NCBI GenBank assembly: GCA_023435805.1
Contig: JAEZMC010000071.1
Location: 1 to 9,365 of the forward strand
Direction: 5' to 3'
Length of the DNA stretch: 9,365 nt
From: Bacillota bacterium
GTDB taxonomy: Bacteria > Bacillota > Clostridia > Acetivibrionales > DTU013
In this document: positions 1 through 6,023 of the stretch, piece by piece
Position numbering within the stretch: position 1 is the stretch's first letter
Layout of the letters: the number at the start of each line of letters is the position of its first letter
The notes under the pieces: model-generated
The model's database searches: none
Told to the model about the DNA's origin: nothing
The model's input: the letters and a program-made list of their open reading frames with translations, nothing else
Made by a program: the position numbers and the translations under genes

Positions 1-635
1 GTCTTGTCGTGAGATATGAGCAGGAATGAACAAAGTGTGGTAACCTCCCAGAAGAAATACATCCAGAGAAGATTGTTGGTGACTACAAGGCCGTTCATAG
101 CACCCAGGAATACGAACATAATGACGAAAAACCTTGGTTGTCTTGATTTCTTGAGGTGCTGATGCTCTTCATGATCCTGCATGTAACCCAGCGCAAATAT
201 CATGATAACCGGACCGATAATCGAGATCAGCAGGATCATAACCAGCGATAGGTAATCGATAACGAACGCACTTGCAGGTTCCTTGACGGATCCGAATATT
301 TCAAACAATACAAGCGGTATCATTTGTGCCAATGCGAGTACGGATACCAGATACTTTTTCAAAGAAAAACCTATATATATGATATATATAAGCAACGCGA
401 TGTCGAGAAACTCAATGATCCAGTTGATGTCGATCACATGTAACTCAAATTCCAGCATAATCTTGCCGCCTGCAGCCGCCAGCTTGTTTACAAGCATTAT
501 CGACGTTGCTGCAAGAATTACTGCAGCCGCGGTCACTATTACACTGCGGCCTGTTTTACCCTTGACAGCAATGCAAAGTGCAGCGCAAAGCACGGGTAAT
601 AGTATGGCTATGGCCAGTAATAGATATGTCTCCAC
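1..635 (-). CDS. Proton-translocating membrane subunit, NuoL/EchA family (partial, C-terminus outside window)
   Basis: I read 211 codons from a GTG start at 635 to the left edge; the C-terminal two thirds lie outside. The start follows a Shine-Dalgarno run (AAAGGGG) by about 7 nt. The product is nearly all membrane: helices at about residues 3-23, 31-50, 72-92, 94-113, 122-152 and 169-208. The diagnostic part is the segment around residues 172-209 ending in FWEVTTLCSFLLI, where Glu197 aligns with the conserved Glu of the antiporter-like subunits of complex I and group 4 [NiFe] hydrogenases. The family pumps protons or sodium ions across the cytoplasmic membrane, coupled to electron transfer in the complex. 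The EVTTLCSF wording, as I remember the families, is closer to EchA-type hydrogenase subunits than to respiratory NuoL, but only neighbouring genes outside the window could separate Ech, Nuo-like and Mrp versions. It is probably the first gene of an operon read leftward. Confidence 0.88.
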   Translation of the reverse strand, partial: METYLLLAIAILLPVLCAALCIAVKGKTGRSVIVTAAAVILAATSIMLVNKLAAAGGKIMLEFELHVIDINWIIEFLDIALLIYIIYIGFSLKKYLVSVLALAQMIPLVLFEIFGSVKEPASAFVIDYLSLVMILLISIIGPVIMIFALGYMQDHEEHQHLKKSRQPRFFVIMFVFLGAMNGLVVTNNLLWMYFFWEVTTLCSFLLISHDK

Positions 636-718
636 AATTGTGCCCCTTTCTGTTCAATCAAGCGCCTTTTTCTAGTATTTTACATAATCTGAATATTATC
701 ATATTTACACACTCATCA

Positions 719-748
719 AGTGTAATTTATCACCTGGTAATAAGTCAA
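719..748 (-). promoter_or_regulatory. Candidate promoter with 17-bp palindrome in the spacer, upstream of the NuoL/EchA-type gene
   Basis: On the minus strand TTGACT (748-743) and TACACT (724-719) are 18 bp apart. The spacer is filled by a near-perfect palindrome (plus strand 727-743, TTATCACCTGGTAATAA; 7 of 8 arm positions match around a central T). Its place between -35 and -10 suits a repressor operator. No regulator can be named; it does not match the Rex consensus. Confidence 0.4.
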
Positions 749-786
749 GCCTGTAAATTTGCAAAATTGACCGATTATGCGTATCT

Positions 787-815
787 ATCTTACAATATTA
801 TTGTATTTAATTCAA
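787..815 (-). promoter_or_regulatory. Second candidate sigma-A promoter upstream of the NuoL/EchA-type gene
   Basis: TTGAAT (815-810) and TAAGAT (792-787) are separated by exactly 17 bp on the minus strand, in AT-rich DNA. It would give a 5' UTR of about 145 nt to the GTG at 635. It is an alternative to, or tandem with, the promoter at 719-748. Confidence 0.4.
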
Positions 816-915
816 CTACATAATTATAAAAAAATGATTGTTATATTTTCGTCAAACCTATTAACGCCAAGGCTTGTGCGGGTTTGAAGTGAACTTTGTA
901 TACAAAATTCTTTCT

Positions 916-1761
916 TCAGCAGCATTTTCCGGTCACCACTCTGTCGATTCCTGCCAGGTCCTTGTATATCTTTATTTCACTAAAATATTCGGACATCAAC
1001 GAGGCAACATCCGATGCCTGATCATAACCTGTTTCAAAAGCAAGCAGGCCGCCTGCTTTAAGAAAGACAGGCGCTCTTTCAATGATCGACCTGTAAAAAT
1101 ACAAGCCGTCGCCGCCGCCGTCCAAAGCCTCAACGGGTTCGTGGCATCTGACCTCCCTTTGCAGGCTGTTTATGTCAATAGTCCGTATATAGGGAGGATT
1201 TGACACAATCATATCAAATCGTTCGTCTGAAACGGAATCGAATAAATCACTTTCCACAAATACAATCCTGTCCGCCACTCCGTTCACTTGGGCATTGCGC
1301 CGCGCTACGGCAAGTGCCGCAGGCATTTTGTCCACCGCAGTCACACTGCAATGCTTTATATAATATGCCAGGCTTACGGCAATACAGCCTGAACCTGTTC
1401 CGACATCCAGTATCCGTACCTCCCCCTCATATTCCCTGCACGCTTTCATAACCGTTTCCGCAAGAAGCTCCGTGTCCTGCCTGGGGATCAGAACACCTGG
1501 TTTTACCTCAAAAGGCAGCGACATGAATTCCTGCACACCGGTCAGGTACTGCAAAGGTACGCCGGAGGAACGGCGTTCAAGCAGAGACAGGTAACGGTCA
1601 TAAAGATCGCCTTCGATAACGCTGCCACCATATGCATATAAATGAGTACGATCACAGCCTGCAGCATAACAAAGCAGAACCCCGGCATCCGTTGCCGGGG
1701 CTTCATTGCCCGCCGCTTTCAATATTTCGGTTCCTTTTCTATATGCTTCACCTAATGTCAT
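916..1761 (-). CDS. prmC: Peptide chain release factor N5-glutamine methyltransferase
   Basis: PrmC (HemK) uses S-adenosylmethionine to methylate the glutamine of the GGQ motif in release factors RF1 and RF2, which improves peptide release at stop codons. The 281-aa protein has the normal family length. The N-terminal helical domain carries VPLQYLTG (68-74), which contacts the release factor. The Rossmann domain follows: PRQDTE (93-98), the SAM-binding loop DVGTGSGCIA (119-128), the acidic VD at 143-144, and the catalytic NPPY at 188-191, which holds the target glutamine amide. EPVEALDGG (208-216) is also family-typical. The ATG at 1761 has GGAG 9 nt upstream and lies 49 nt after the DUF1385 stop, so the two are probably co-transcribed. 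In many Clostridia prfA (RF1) follows prmC; here 280 nt of non-coding DNA follows instead. Confidence 0.95.
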   Translation of the reverse strand: MTLGEAYRKGTEILKAAGNEAPATDAGVLLCYAAGCDRTHLYAYGGSVIEGDLYDRYLSLLERRSSGVPLQYLTGVQEFMSLPFEVKPGVLIPRQDTELLAETVMKACREYEGEVRILDVGTGSGCIAVSLAYYIKHCSVTAVDKMPAALAVARRNAQVNGVADRIVFVESDLFDSVSDERFDMIVSNPPYIRTIDINSLQREVRCHEPVEALDGGGDGLYFYRSIIERAPVFLKAGGLLAFETGYDQASDVASLMSEYFSEIKIYKDLAGIDRVVTGKCC

Positions 1762-1810
1762 CCGCTAAAACTCCAACGATCCGAACCATTCGAATTTTAC
1801 CCCTACCAGT

Positions 1811-2737
1811 TTACCACTTGTCCGCATCATTATCCACCAATACATTTGTTATGGCTGTAATTGCCACCTCAATCTGGGCATCATCCGGCTCCCTTGTGGT
1901 TAAATACTGGAACAGCATTCCCGGGGCATTGATTATTTTCATTGCAAGCCAATCGGTATGCCTGCCCGCAAACCTTAGTATTTCATAGGCCACCCCCGCC
2001 ACCACAGGTATCAGCAGCAGCCGCAGCAGCGCATTAATTAATGGGTGGTACCAGCCCAAAAACGAAAACATGATGATGCTGACGATCATAACAAGAAACA
2101 GGAACGAGGTTCCGCAGCGCGGATGCTTCGTGGAATACTTTCTTACGTTTTCAACCGTAAGTTCGTCGCCGTGCTCATAGCAATGGATGGACTTGTGTTC
2201 AGCACCGTGGTACTGCCACACCCGTTTGATATCATCCAGCAGTGTGGCAAGATATATATATGCAAAAAATAACAGAATCCTGATCAGGCCTTCAAACAGA
2301 TTGTAATATACCACCCCCAAGCCCGTTTTGCTGAAATGGAGCAAACTTGCCAGCAAATTCGGCAGGATGATAAAAAGTCCGATGCTCAAAGCCAGTGACA
2401 GTATGACGGATATATAGATCAGCGCGTCTTTGCCTTTATCCTTGAACAGGTTTTCAATAAAAGTATCGAATTTGGACGGCTTCTGCTCCGTACCGTCCTC
2501 AAGTTCCACAAAATCCGCCGAATACATCAGCGCCCGCACACCGACTACCATTTGTCTGAACAGGTTGATACTCCCCCGTATAAACGGTATTTTTGCCCAG
2601 GAGGATTTGGCAGGTAAAGGTTTTTTATCCAGCACGATTTCGCCGTCCGGTTTTCGAACAGCAATGGCAATATTTTCAGGCCCCATCATTAAAAGGCCCT
2701 CCAGCAGCGCCTGTCCCCCTATAGTCGTTTTTTTCAT
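1811..2737 (-). CDS. yqhQ: DUF1385 family membrane protein (YqhQ-like)
   Basis: A 308-aa integral membrane protein of the DUF1385 family (Bacillus subtilis YqhQ type), whose biochemical role is unknown. Family marks in order are GGQALLEGLLM (7-17), HGAEHK (177-182), HPRCGTS (205-211) and a C-terminal REPDDAQIEVAI (282-293). Hydrophobic segments lie at about 105-134, 143-168, 210-230 and 235-255, so the His/Glu/Cys-rich motifs sit between membrane helices; clustered His and Cys could bind a metal, but that is inference. A longer reading frame opens 63 nt upstream, but I chose the ATG at 2737 because GGGAG lies 6 nt before it and the family starts with MKK..GGQA. It sits between rpmE and prmC, a linkage frequent in Clostridia. 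An intrinsic terminator and a folded leader separate it from rpmE, which suggests separate control. Confidence 0.9.
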   Translation of the reverse strand: MKKTTIGGQALLEGLLMMGPENIAIAVRKPDGEIVLDKKPLPAKSSWAKIPFIRGSINLFRQMVVGVRALMYSADFVELEDGTEQKPSKFDTFIENLFKDKGKDALIYISVILSLALSIGLFIILPNLLASLLHFSKTGLGVVYYNLFEGLIRILLFFAYIYLATLLDDIKRVWQYHGAEHKSIHCYEHGDELTVENVRKYSTKHPRCGTSFLFLVMIVSIIMFSFLGWYHPLINALLRLLLIPVVAGVAYEILRFAGRHTDWLAMKIINAPGMLFQYLTTREPDDAQIEVAITAITNVLVDNDADKW

Positions 2738-2758
2738 ATTGCTCTCCCACATCCGCAT

Positions 2759-2816
2759 AATTTCGTGGCACCGAACCTCACAGAAGCACTTCTGCCTCAC
2801 CTACGAAACTACCCAT
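2759..2816 (-). promoter_or_regulatory. Candidate structured leader RNA upstream of DUF1385, with a 12-codon ORF
   Basis: The minus-strand RNA can close a stem AGTTTCGT (2810-2803) with ACGAAATT (2766-2759), 8 bp with one G-U. Inside are a hairpin CAGAA-GUGC-UUCUG (2794-2781) and a weaker GGU/GCC hairpin (2777-2767), which would make a three-way junction. The hexamer GTGAGG occurs twice (2800-2795 and 2781-2776), either side of the first hairpin. The 5' side, CGTAGGTGAGGC, recalls the start of the M-box magnesium riboswitch, but the element is far too short to be a normal M-box. An ATG at 2816 behind GGAGG opens a 12-aa frame ending at 2778. Function is not known. Confidence 0.35.
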
Positions 2817-2846
2817 TGACCGCTGCCTCCAGCTGGAAACATCCGG

Positions 2847-2880
2847 CAAAAAATAAAGACTGAAAAATTCTTCAGCCTTT
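2847..2880 (-). terminator. Rho-independent terminator after rpmE
   Basis: On the minus strand AAAGGCTGAA (2880-2871) pairs with TTCAGTCTTT (2864-2855), a 10-bp stem with one G-U, around the 6-nt loop GAATTT. It is followed at once by ATTTTTT (2854-2848). There is no T-run on the other side, so it works only leftward. It lies 57 nt past the rpmE stop and separates rpmE from DUF1385. Confidence 0.8.
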
Positions 2881-2909
2881 AGTGTAACATCTTTATACAC
2901 ATTTTTCAA
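2881..2909 (-). promoter_or_regulatory. Candidate promoter for DUF1385-prmC, abutting the rpmE terminator
   Basis: TTGAAA (2909-2904) and TACACT (2886-2881) are 17 bp apart. The predicted start, near 2874, would fall inside the 5' arm of the terminator hairpin, so this transcript would lack half the stem and escape termination. It would give DUF1385 and prmC their own start point. The -10 matches only 4 of 6. Confidence 0.4.
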
Positions 2910-2937
2910 ACTGCAATTGATACATTATCTGTAAATA

Positions 2938-3150
2938 TTAGCTACGTTCATCCACGATACCGAATTTCTTCTTGAATTTTTCCACACGTCCTCCGGTATC
3001 TACAAGCTTCTGCTTGCCTGTAAAGAACGGATGGCATTTGGAGCATATTTCAACATGCAGGTTCTGTTTTGTGGAACCTGTCGTGAAGGTCTCGCCGCAA
3101 GCGCACTTTACAACTGCTTCCCCGTATTTGGGATGGATATTTTCCCTCAT
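2938..3150 (-). CDS. rpmE: 50S ribosomal protein L31, zinc-binding (C+) form
   Basis: A 70-aa ribosomal protein that bridges the 50S central protuberance and the 30S head. It begins MRENIHPKYG and carries the four zinc-binding cysteines in CAC (16, 18) and CSKC (36, 39), so it is the C+ form made when zinc is sufficient; the zinc-free paralogue lacks these cysteines. HPFFTGKQKLVDTGGRV (40-56) is the family signature. The ATG at 3150 follows AAGGAAGGTG with 8 nt spacing. It lies 142 nt downstream of rho, the usual arrangement in Clostridia and Bacilli, but has its own good promoter (3223-3251), a hairpin at the very 5' end of that transcript, and its own terminator (2847-2880), so it can act as a single-gene unit. 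Confidence 0.97.
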   Translation of the reverse strand: MRENIHPKYGEAVVKCACGETFTTGSTKQNLHVEICSKCHPFFTGKQKLVDTGGRVEKFKKKFGIVDERS

Positions 3151-3189
3151 CGTTCATTCACCTTCCTTCGCCCTGTTGCAAAATAGTTA

Positions 3190-3217
3190 TTGCCATTTTG
3201 CTCACGCAATAAGGCAA
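3190..3217 (-). promoter_or_regulatory. Hairpin at the 5' end of the rpmE transcript, possible L31 autoregulatory leader
   Basis: The minus strand folds as TTGCC (3217-3213), TTGC (3209-3206), loop GTGA, GCAA (3201-3198), GGCAA (3194-3190), with a 3-by-3 internal loop. It begins where transcription from the adjacent promoter should start. L31 leaders that sense excess L31 are described in Firmicutes; whether this one fits that consensus I could not test. Confidence 0.4.
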
Positions 3218-3222
3218 AAAAT

Positions 3223-3251
3223 ATTCTAACATATCTTGGCGCCGTAATCAA
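3223..3251 (-). promoter_or_regulatory. rpmE promoter (extended -10)
   Basis: TTGATT (3251-3246) and TAGAAT (3228-3223) are 17 bp apart, and the -10 is preceded by TG at the extended position (TGTTAGAAT). The predicted start near 3216 gives a leader of about 65 nt for rpmE. Confidence 0.7.
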
Positions 3252-3265
3252 GACTTATTTTATAA

Positions 3266-3278
3266 TGGCGTGCCGCCA
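3266..3278 (-). terminator. Weak terminator-like hairpin after rho
   Basis: Fifteen nt after the rho stop the minus strand has TGGCG-GCA-CGCCA (3278-3266), a tight 5-bp stem followed by TTATAAAATA, not a true U-run. Termination here would be inefficient, so some rho transcripts probably reach rpmE. The same bases form part of a longer inverted repeat (see findings). Confidence 0.3.
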
Positions 3279-3292
3279 AGCGTTCTTCTCTC

Positions 3293-5725
3293 TTACTTGT
3301 CAATAAAAGATTTGTTTATACTGTTTACAAAATCTTCGTTGGTTCTGGTCTGCGTAAGCTTGCTTAGTATCATTTCCGTCACATCCGAGGTGCCCAGATT
3401 GCTCATGGCCTTTCGGATTGCCCAGATGCTTTCCATTTCCTTCTGGTTGAGCAGCAGGTCCTCTCTCCTTGTACCGGACTTGTTGATGTCGATAGCCGGG
3501 AAAATACGCTTCTCGGACATCTTCCTGTCAAGGTGTATTTCCATGTTGCCCGTACCTTTAAATTCTTCAAATATAACGTCGTCCATGCGGCTGCCCGTTT
3601 CAATCAGTGCAGTCGCAATGATGGTAAGGCTTCCGCCGTTTTCAATATTACGCGCAGAACCGAAAAACCTCTTGGGACTGTGCAGAGCGCCCGGATCGAG
3701 GCCGCCTGAAAGCGTTCTGCCTGTAGGCGGTATGGTAAGGTTGTACGCTCTTGCAAGCCTGGTGATGCTGTCCAGGAGTATAACCACATCCTTTTTATGC
3801 TCAACCAGCCTCTGCGCCCTTTCCAGTACCATTTCCGCCACCTTGATATGGTGCTCCGGCACTTTGTCAAAGGTGGAATAGATGATTTCCCCGTTGATGG
3901 AACGCTGCATGTCGGTTACTTCTTCGGGCCGTTCATCAATAAGCAGCACTATAAGCTCAATTTCAGGGAAATTGGTCGTAATGGCATTTGCTATTTTTTT
4001 GAGCAAAATGGTTTTTCCTGCTTTCGGAGGTGAAACAATCATTCCCCTCTGTCCTCTTCCGATCGGAGCAATCAAGTCAATCAGCCTTGTAGAAAGCTCT
4101 CTCGGCGTGGTTTCAAGGGTAATGCGGTTGTCCGGATAGATCGGAGTCAGATTCTCAAATGCTATCCTCCTTGAAGCTATATCAGGCGTATCTCCATTCA
4201 CGGTTTGTACATAAAGCAGTGCCTGGAACTTTTCACCCTCTTTTGGTATCCTGCCTTTTCCTTTTACCTTGGCGCCCGTCTTCAGCCCGAATCTCCGGAT
4301 CTGTGATGGCGATACATATACATCCTTGGAACCGGACAGGAAATTATCGCTTCTAAGAAAGCCATATCCGTCGGGAAGCACTTCCAGAACGCCTTCAACA
4401 GGGTCGTCGCTCTCAATTTTTTCCGTTCCGTTCTGCTGGAACTGCCTGTTATCCTGCTGTGCGCCCCAGCCGTCCCTCTTTTGCTGGTCATAAGGCCTGT
4501 AGCCCGGCCTTTCATCGACTCTCGGAGCTTCTTCATTTCTCCCGTTTTCCATTTTGGGTACAGCATCCGTTTCCGTTCTGACCTGGCCCTGGACTTCCGA
4601 ATAACGGGGTCTTTCATCAGGCTGCCTGTATTCAGCAGTTCTCTGCCTGTCGCCATTTTGTCTCTGGTTTTCGTTTGGCCTGCTGTATCTGGGCTTATAG
4701 CCATTTTGCACCCTATCGGGCGCTGTAACATGTCTTCTGTGCTGTACGGGCGAAGATTCCTGCTCTTTTGCCGCTTCGTCCTTCCCTACGGCAGGCTGGA
4801 CTGTATCAGCCCCGGCTTCTGCCTGTATCTCCGCGTTTTGTGCGGTTTCCTTATCGGCCGCGCCTTTGATTTCCGCAGGTTCATCGGTTTTAGCGCCTTC
4901 TCCTGTTTCCTCCGCAGCGGTCGGTACAGCCTCCGTCCTGACTTCCTCTTTTGACTCTGTTTTTACCCCGGCTTTTGTCTCTTCCGTCTTACTTTCCTTT
5001 TTTAAAGGCTTTTCAGCCGGTTTTTTAACAGCTTCATCTTCCTTGATTTCCAAAGGCAGCTTGCCGGAATCCTCCGTTTTAGCCTTCTTTTTACCAGCGG
5101 CATCCTTCCGCTTACCATCTGAGGCTTCCTGCGCAGTTTTACTCGGTCTGCCTCTTTTGGACTTTTTAAGTACCGTTGCTTCCTCACCCGCTTCAGCGGT
5201 ACGACTTTCTTCGTCTTTGGCTGCGGCAGTCTTCTTCACATCCGGCAGGGCTTGGCCAGCCTCCGTGGCTTCTATTGCCGGTTCGGTACTGGCAGGCGCT
5301 TCCGTTGCACCGGACGCTCCGGATCCTTTTACTGTTTCGGCCGGCTCAGCGGCAGCATCCTTCTCCGTTTCGGCACTGCGCGTCCTTCTGCCTCTCTTTT
5401 TCACTGCGGCTGCCTCTGAAGGCGTTTCTATCTGTTCAGCAGGCATGTCTTTTTTCTCCTGCGGCTCTGCTTGTTCCTGAACTTCTTCCTTCTCTATTTT
5501 CTGAGGCTTTCTTCCTCTTTTCACCTTACCTGTTTTTTCTTCCATACCTTCAGCTATTTCCTCATCATCTCCACGGGCAATTTTAACATCACCTTTGCGG
5601 CCGGCTTTGTGAATCTTTTCAATTAACTCTTCCTTGCTGCTTTTGGTGACATTTCTTATACCCATCATTTTAGCTATGTACTGCAAATCTTCAATAGACT
5701 TTGCAGACAGATTAACTTCTTCCAT
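3293..5725 (-). CDS. rho: Transcription termination factor Rho with a very long disordered insertion
   Basis: Hexameric RNA helicase that loads on unstructured RNA and uses ATP to end transcription. The 810 aa are about twice the usual 420. In order: a helical N-terminal domain (about 1-45); an insertion (about 46-440) absent from E. coli Rho; the RNA-binding OB fold (443-512, with GYGFLR 453-458 and DVYVSPSQIRRF 468-479); and the ATPase domain, with Walker A PPKAGKT (566-572), IDERPEEV (596-603), Walker B VVILLDSITRLA (647-658), the RNA-gripping Q-loop LSGGLDPGA (672-680), and FKGTGNMEIHLDRK (722-735). All core motifs are intact, so it should be active. The insertion is first K/E/A-rich (46-325) with three AT-hook-like motifs, then Q/N/R/Y/P-rich (328-434). 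GGTGG precedes the ATG by about 7 nt. Its promoter at 5939-5967 gives a leader of about 200 nt, where Rho often limits its own synthesis. Confidence 0.97.
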   Translation of the reverse strand: MEEVNLSAKSIEDLQYIAKMMGIRNVTKSSKEELIEKIHKAGRKGDVKIARGDDEEIAEGMEEKTGKVKRGRKPQKIEKEEVQEQAEPQEKKDMPAEQIETPSEAAAVKKRGRRTRSAETEKDAAAEPAETVKGSGASGATEAPASTEPAIEATEAGQALPDVKKTAAAKDEESRTAEAGEEATVLKKSKRGRPSKTAQEASDGKRKDAAGKKKAKTEDSGKLPLEIKEDEAVKKPAEKPLKKESKTEETKAGVKTESKEEVRTEAVPTAAEETGEGAKTDEPAEIKGAADKETAQNAEIQAEAGADTVQPAVGKDEAAKEQESSPVQHRRHVTAPDRVQNGYKPRYSRPNENQRQNGDRQRTAEYRQPDERPRYSEVQGQVRTETDAVPKMENGRNEEAPRVDERPGYRPYDQQKRDGWGAQQDNRQFQQNGTEKIESDDPVEGVLEVLPDGYGFLRSDNFLSGSKDVYVSPSQIRRFGLKTGAKVKGKGRIPKEGEKFQALLYVQTVNGDTPDIASRRIAFENLTPIYPDNRITLETTPRELSTRLIDLIAPIGRGQRGMIVSPPKAGKTILLKKIANAITTNFPEIELIVLLIDERPEEVTDMQRSINGEIIYSTFDKVPEHHIKVAEMVLERAQRLVEHKKDVVILLDSITRLARAYNLTIPPTGRTLSGGLDPGALHSPKRFFGSARNIENGGSLTIIATALIETGSRMDDVIFEEFKGTGNMEIHLDRKMSEKRIFPAIDINKSGTRREDLLLNQKEMESIWAIRKAMSNLGTSDVTEMILSKLTQTRTNEDFVNSINKSFIDK

Positions 5726-5808
5726 ACTCCACCACCTTATTAAAATAATGTATATTAAACATCGTAGGAATTCAAACGAACATCGGTATTTTTCCTAAGT
5801 GTCATTAT

Positions 5809-5868
5809 TCAATTTGCAGAAAACGGACTAATTATTCCACAGAATAATAATGGTCTGCGCAGCTGCAT
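5809..5868 (-). other. Candidate 19-codon upstream ORF in the rho leader
   Basis: An ATG at 5868, about 10 nt after AGGAAG, opens a 19-aa frame (begins MQLRRPLLFCG) that ends at TGA 5811-5809. It overlaps a perfect 7-bp hairpin (ATTATTC-TGTG-GAATAAT, 5848-5831). It lies inside the predicted rho 5' UTR, where translation or lack of it could affect Rho-dependent attenuation. A chance frame of this length is quite possible. Confidence 0.2.
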
Positions 5869-5938
5869 CAATATGAAACTTCCTCAGTTAAGTGGGAAAA
5901 TCCAAACAATAGATTGATTCGCGATTACTACCCAAAAT

Positions 5939-5967
5939 AGTATAACACCATAAAGTACGGTTGTCAA
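5939..5967 (-). promoter_or_regulatory. rho: rho promoter, near-consensus sigma-A
   Basis: A perfect -35 TTGACA (5967-5962), a 17-bp spacer and the -10 TATACT (5944-5939, 5 of 6) on the minus strand. It is the best promoter in the window. Predicted start is near 5932, giving about 207 nt of leader before rho. It lies 57 nt downstream of the stop of the Cys-rich gene at 6024-6704, so rho has its own start. Confidence 0.85.
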
Positions 5968-6023
5968 TCTTTTGTACGCCCTGCATGCTGCATTGTCGCA
6001 GCTTTACGGTGCTATCACGTCAA

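Noticed and set aside
787..806. Rex operator in the promoter of the NuoL/EchA-type gene (ACAATAATATTGT)
   Set aside because: The 5-bp arms do not fit the TTGTTAAnnnnTTAACAA consensus.
828..886. Possible terminator after prmC: CAAACC/GGTTTG arms with a later run of seven T on the minus strand
   Set aside because: The loop is long and the T-run lies about 18 nt beyond the stem, so it does not meet the pattern of an intrinsic terminator.
2738..2800. Upstream ATG at 2800 for the DUF1385 protein
   Set aside because: The 21 extra residues do not fit the family, which begins near MKK..GGQA, and the region looks like a folded leader; the 2737 start has GGGAG at 6 nt.
2759..2816. Calling the DUF1385 leader an M-box magnesium riboswitch
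   Set aside because: Only the first dozen bases resemble the M-box; the conserved core and the length are missing.
4866..5480. A 204-codon plus-strand reading frame, Ser/Ala/Phe-rich, opposite rho
   Set aside because: It is the antisense shadow of the Lys/Glu/Ala-rich Rho insertion; it has no good ribosome binding site and its composition follows from the complementary codons.
5985..6010. GCTGC-GACAAT-GCAGC hairpin between the Cys-rich gene and the rho promoter, as a terminator
   Set aside because: It has only 5 bp and no T-run.
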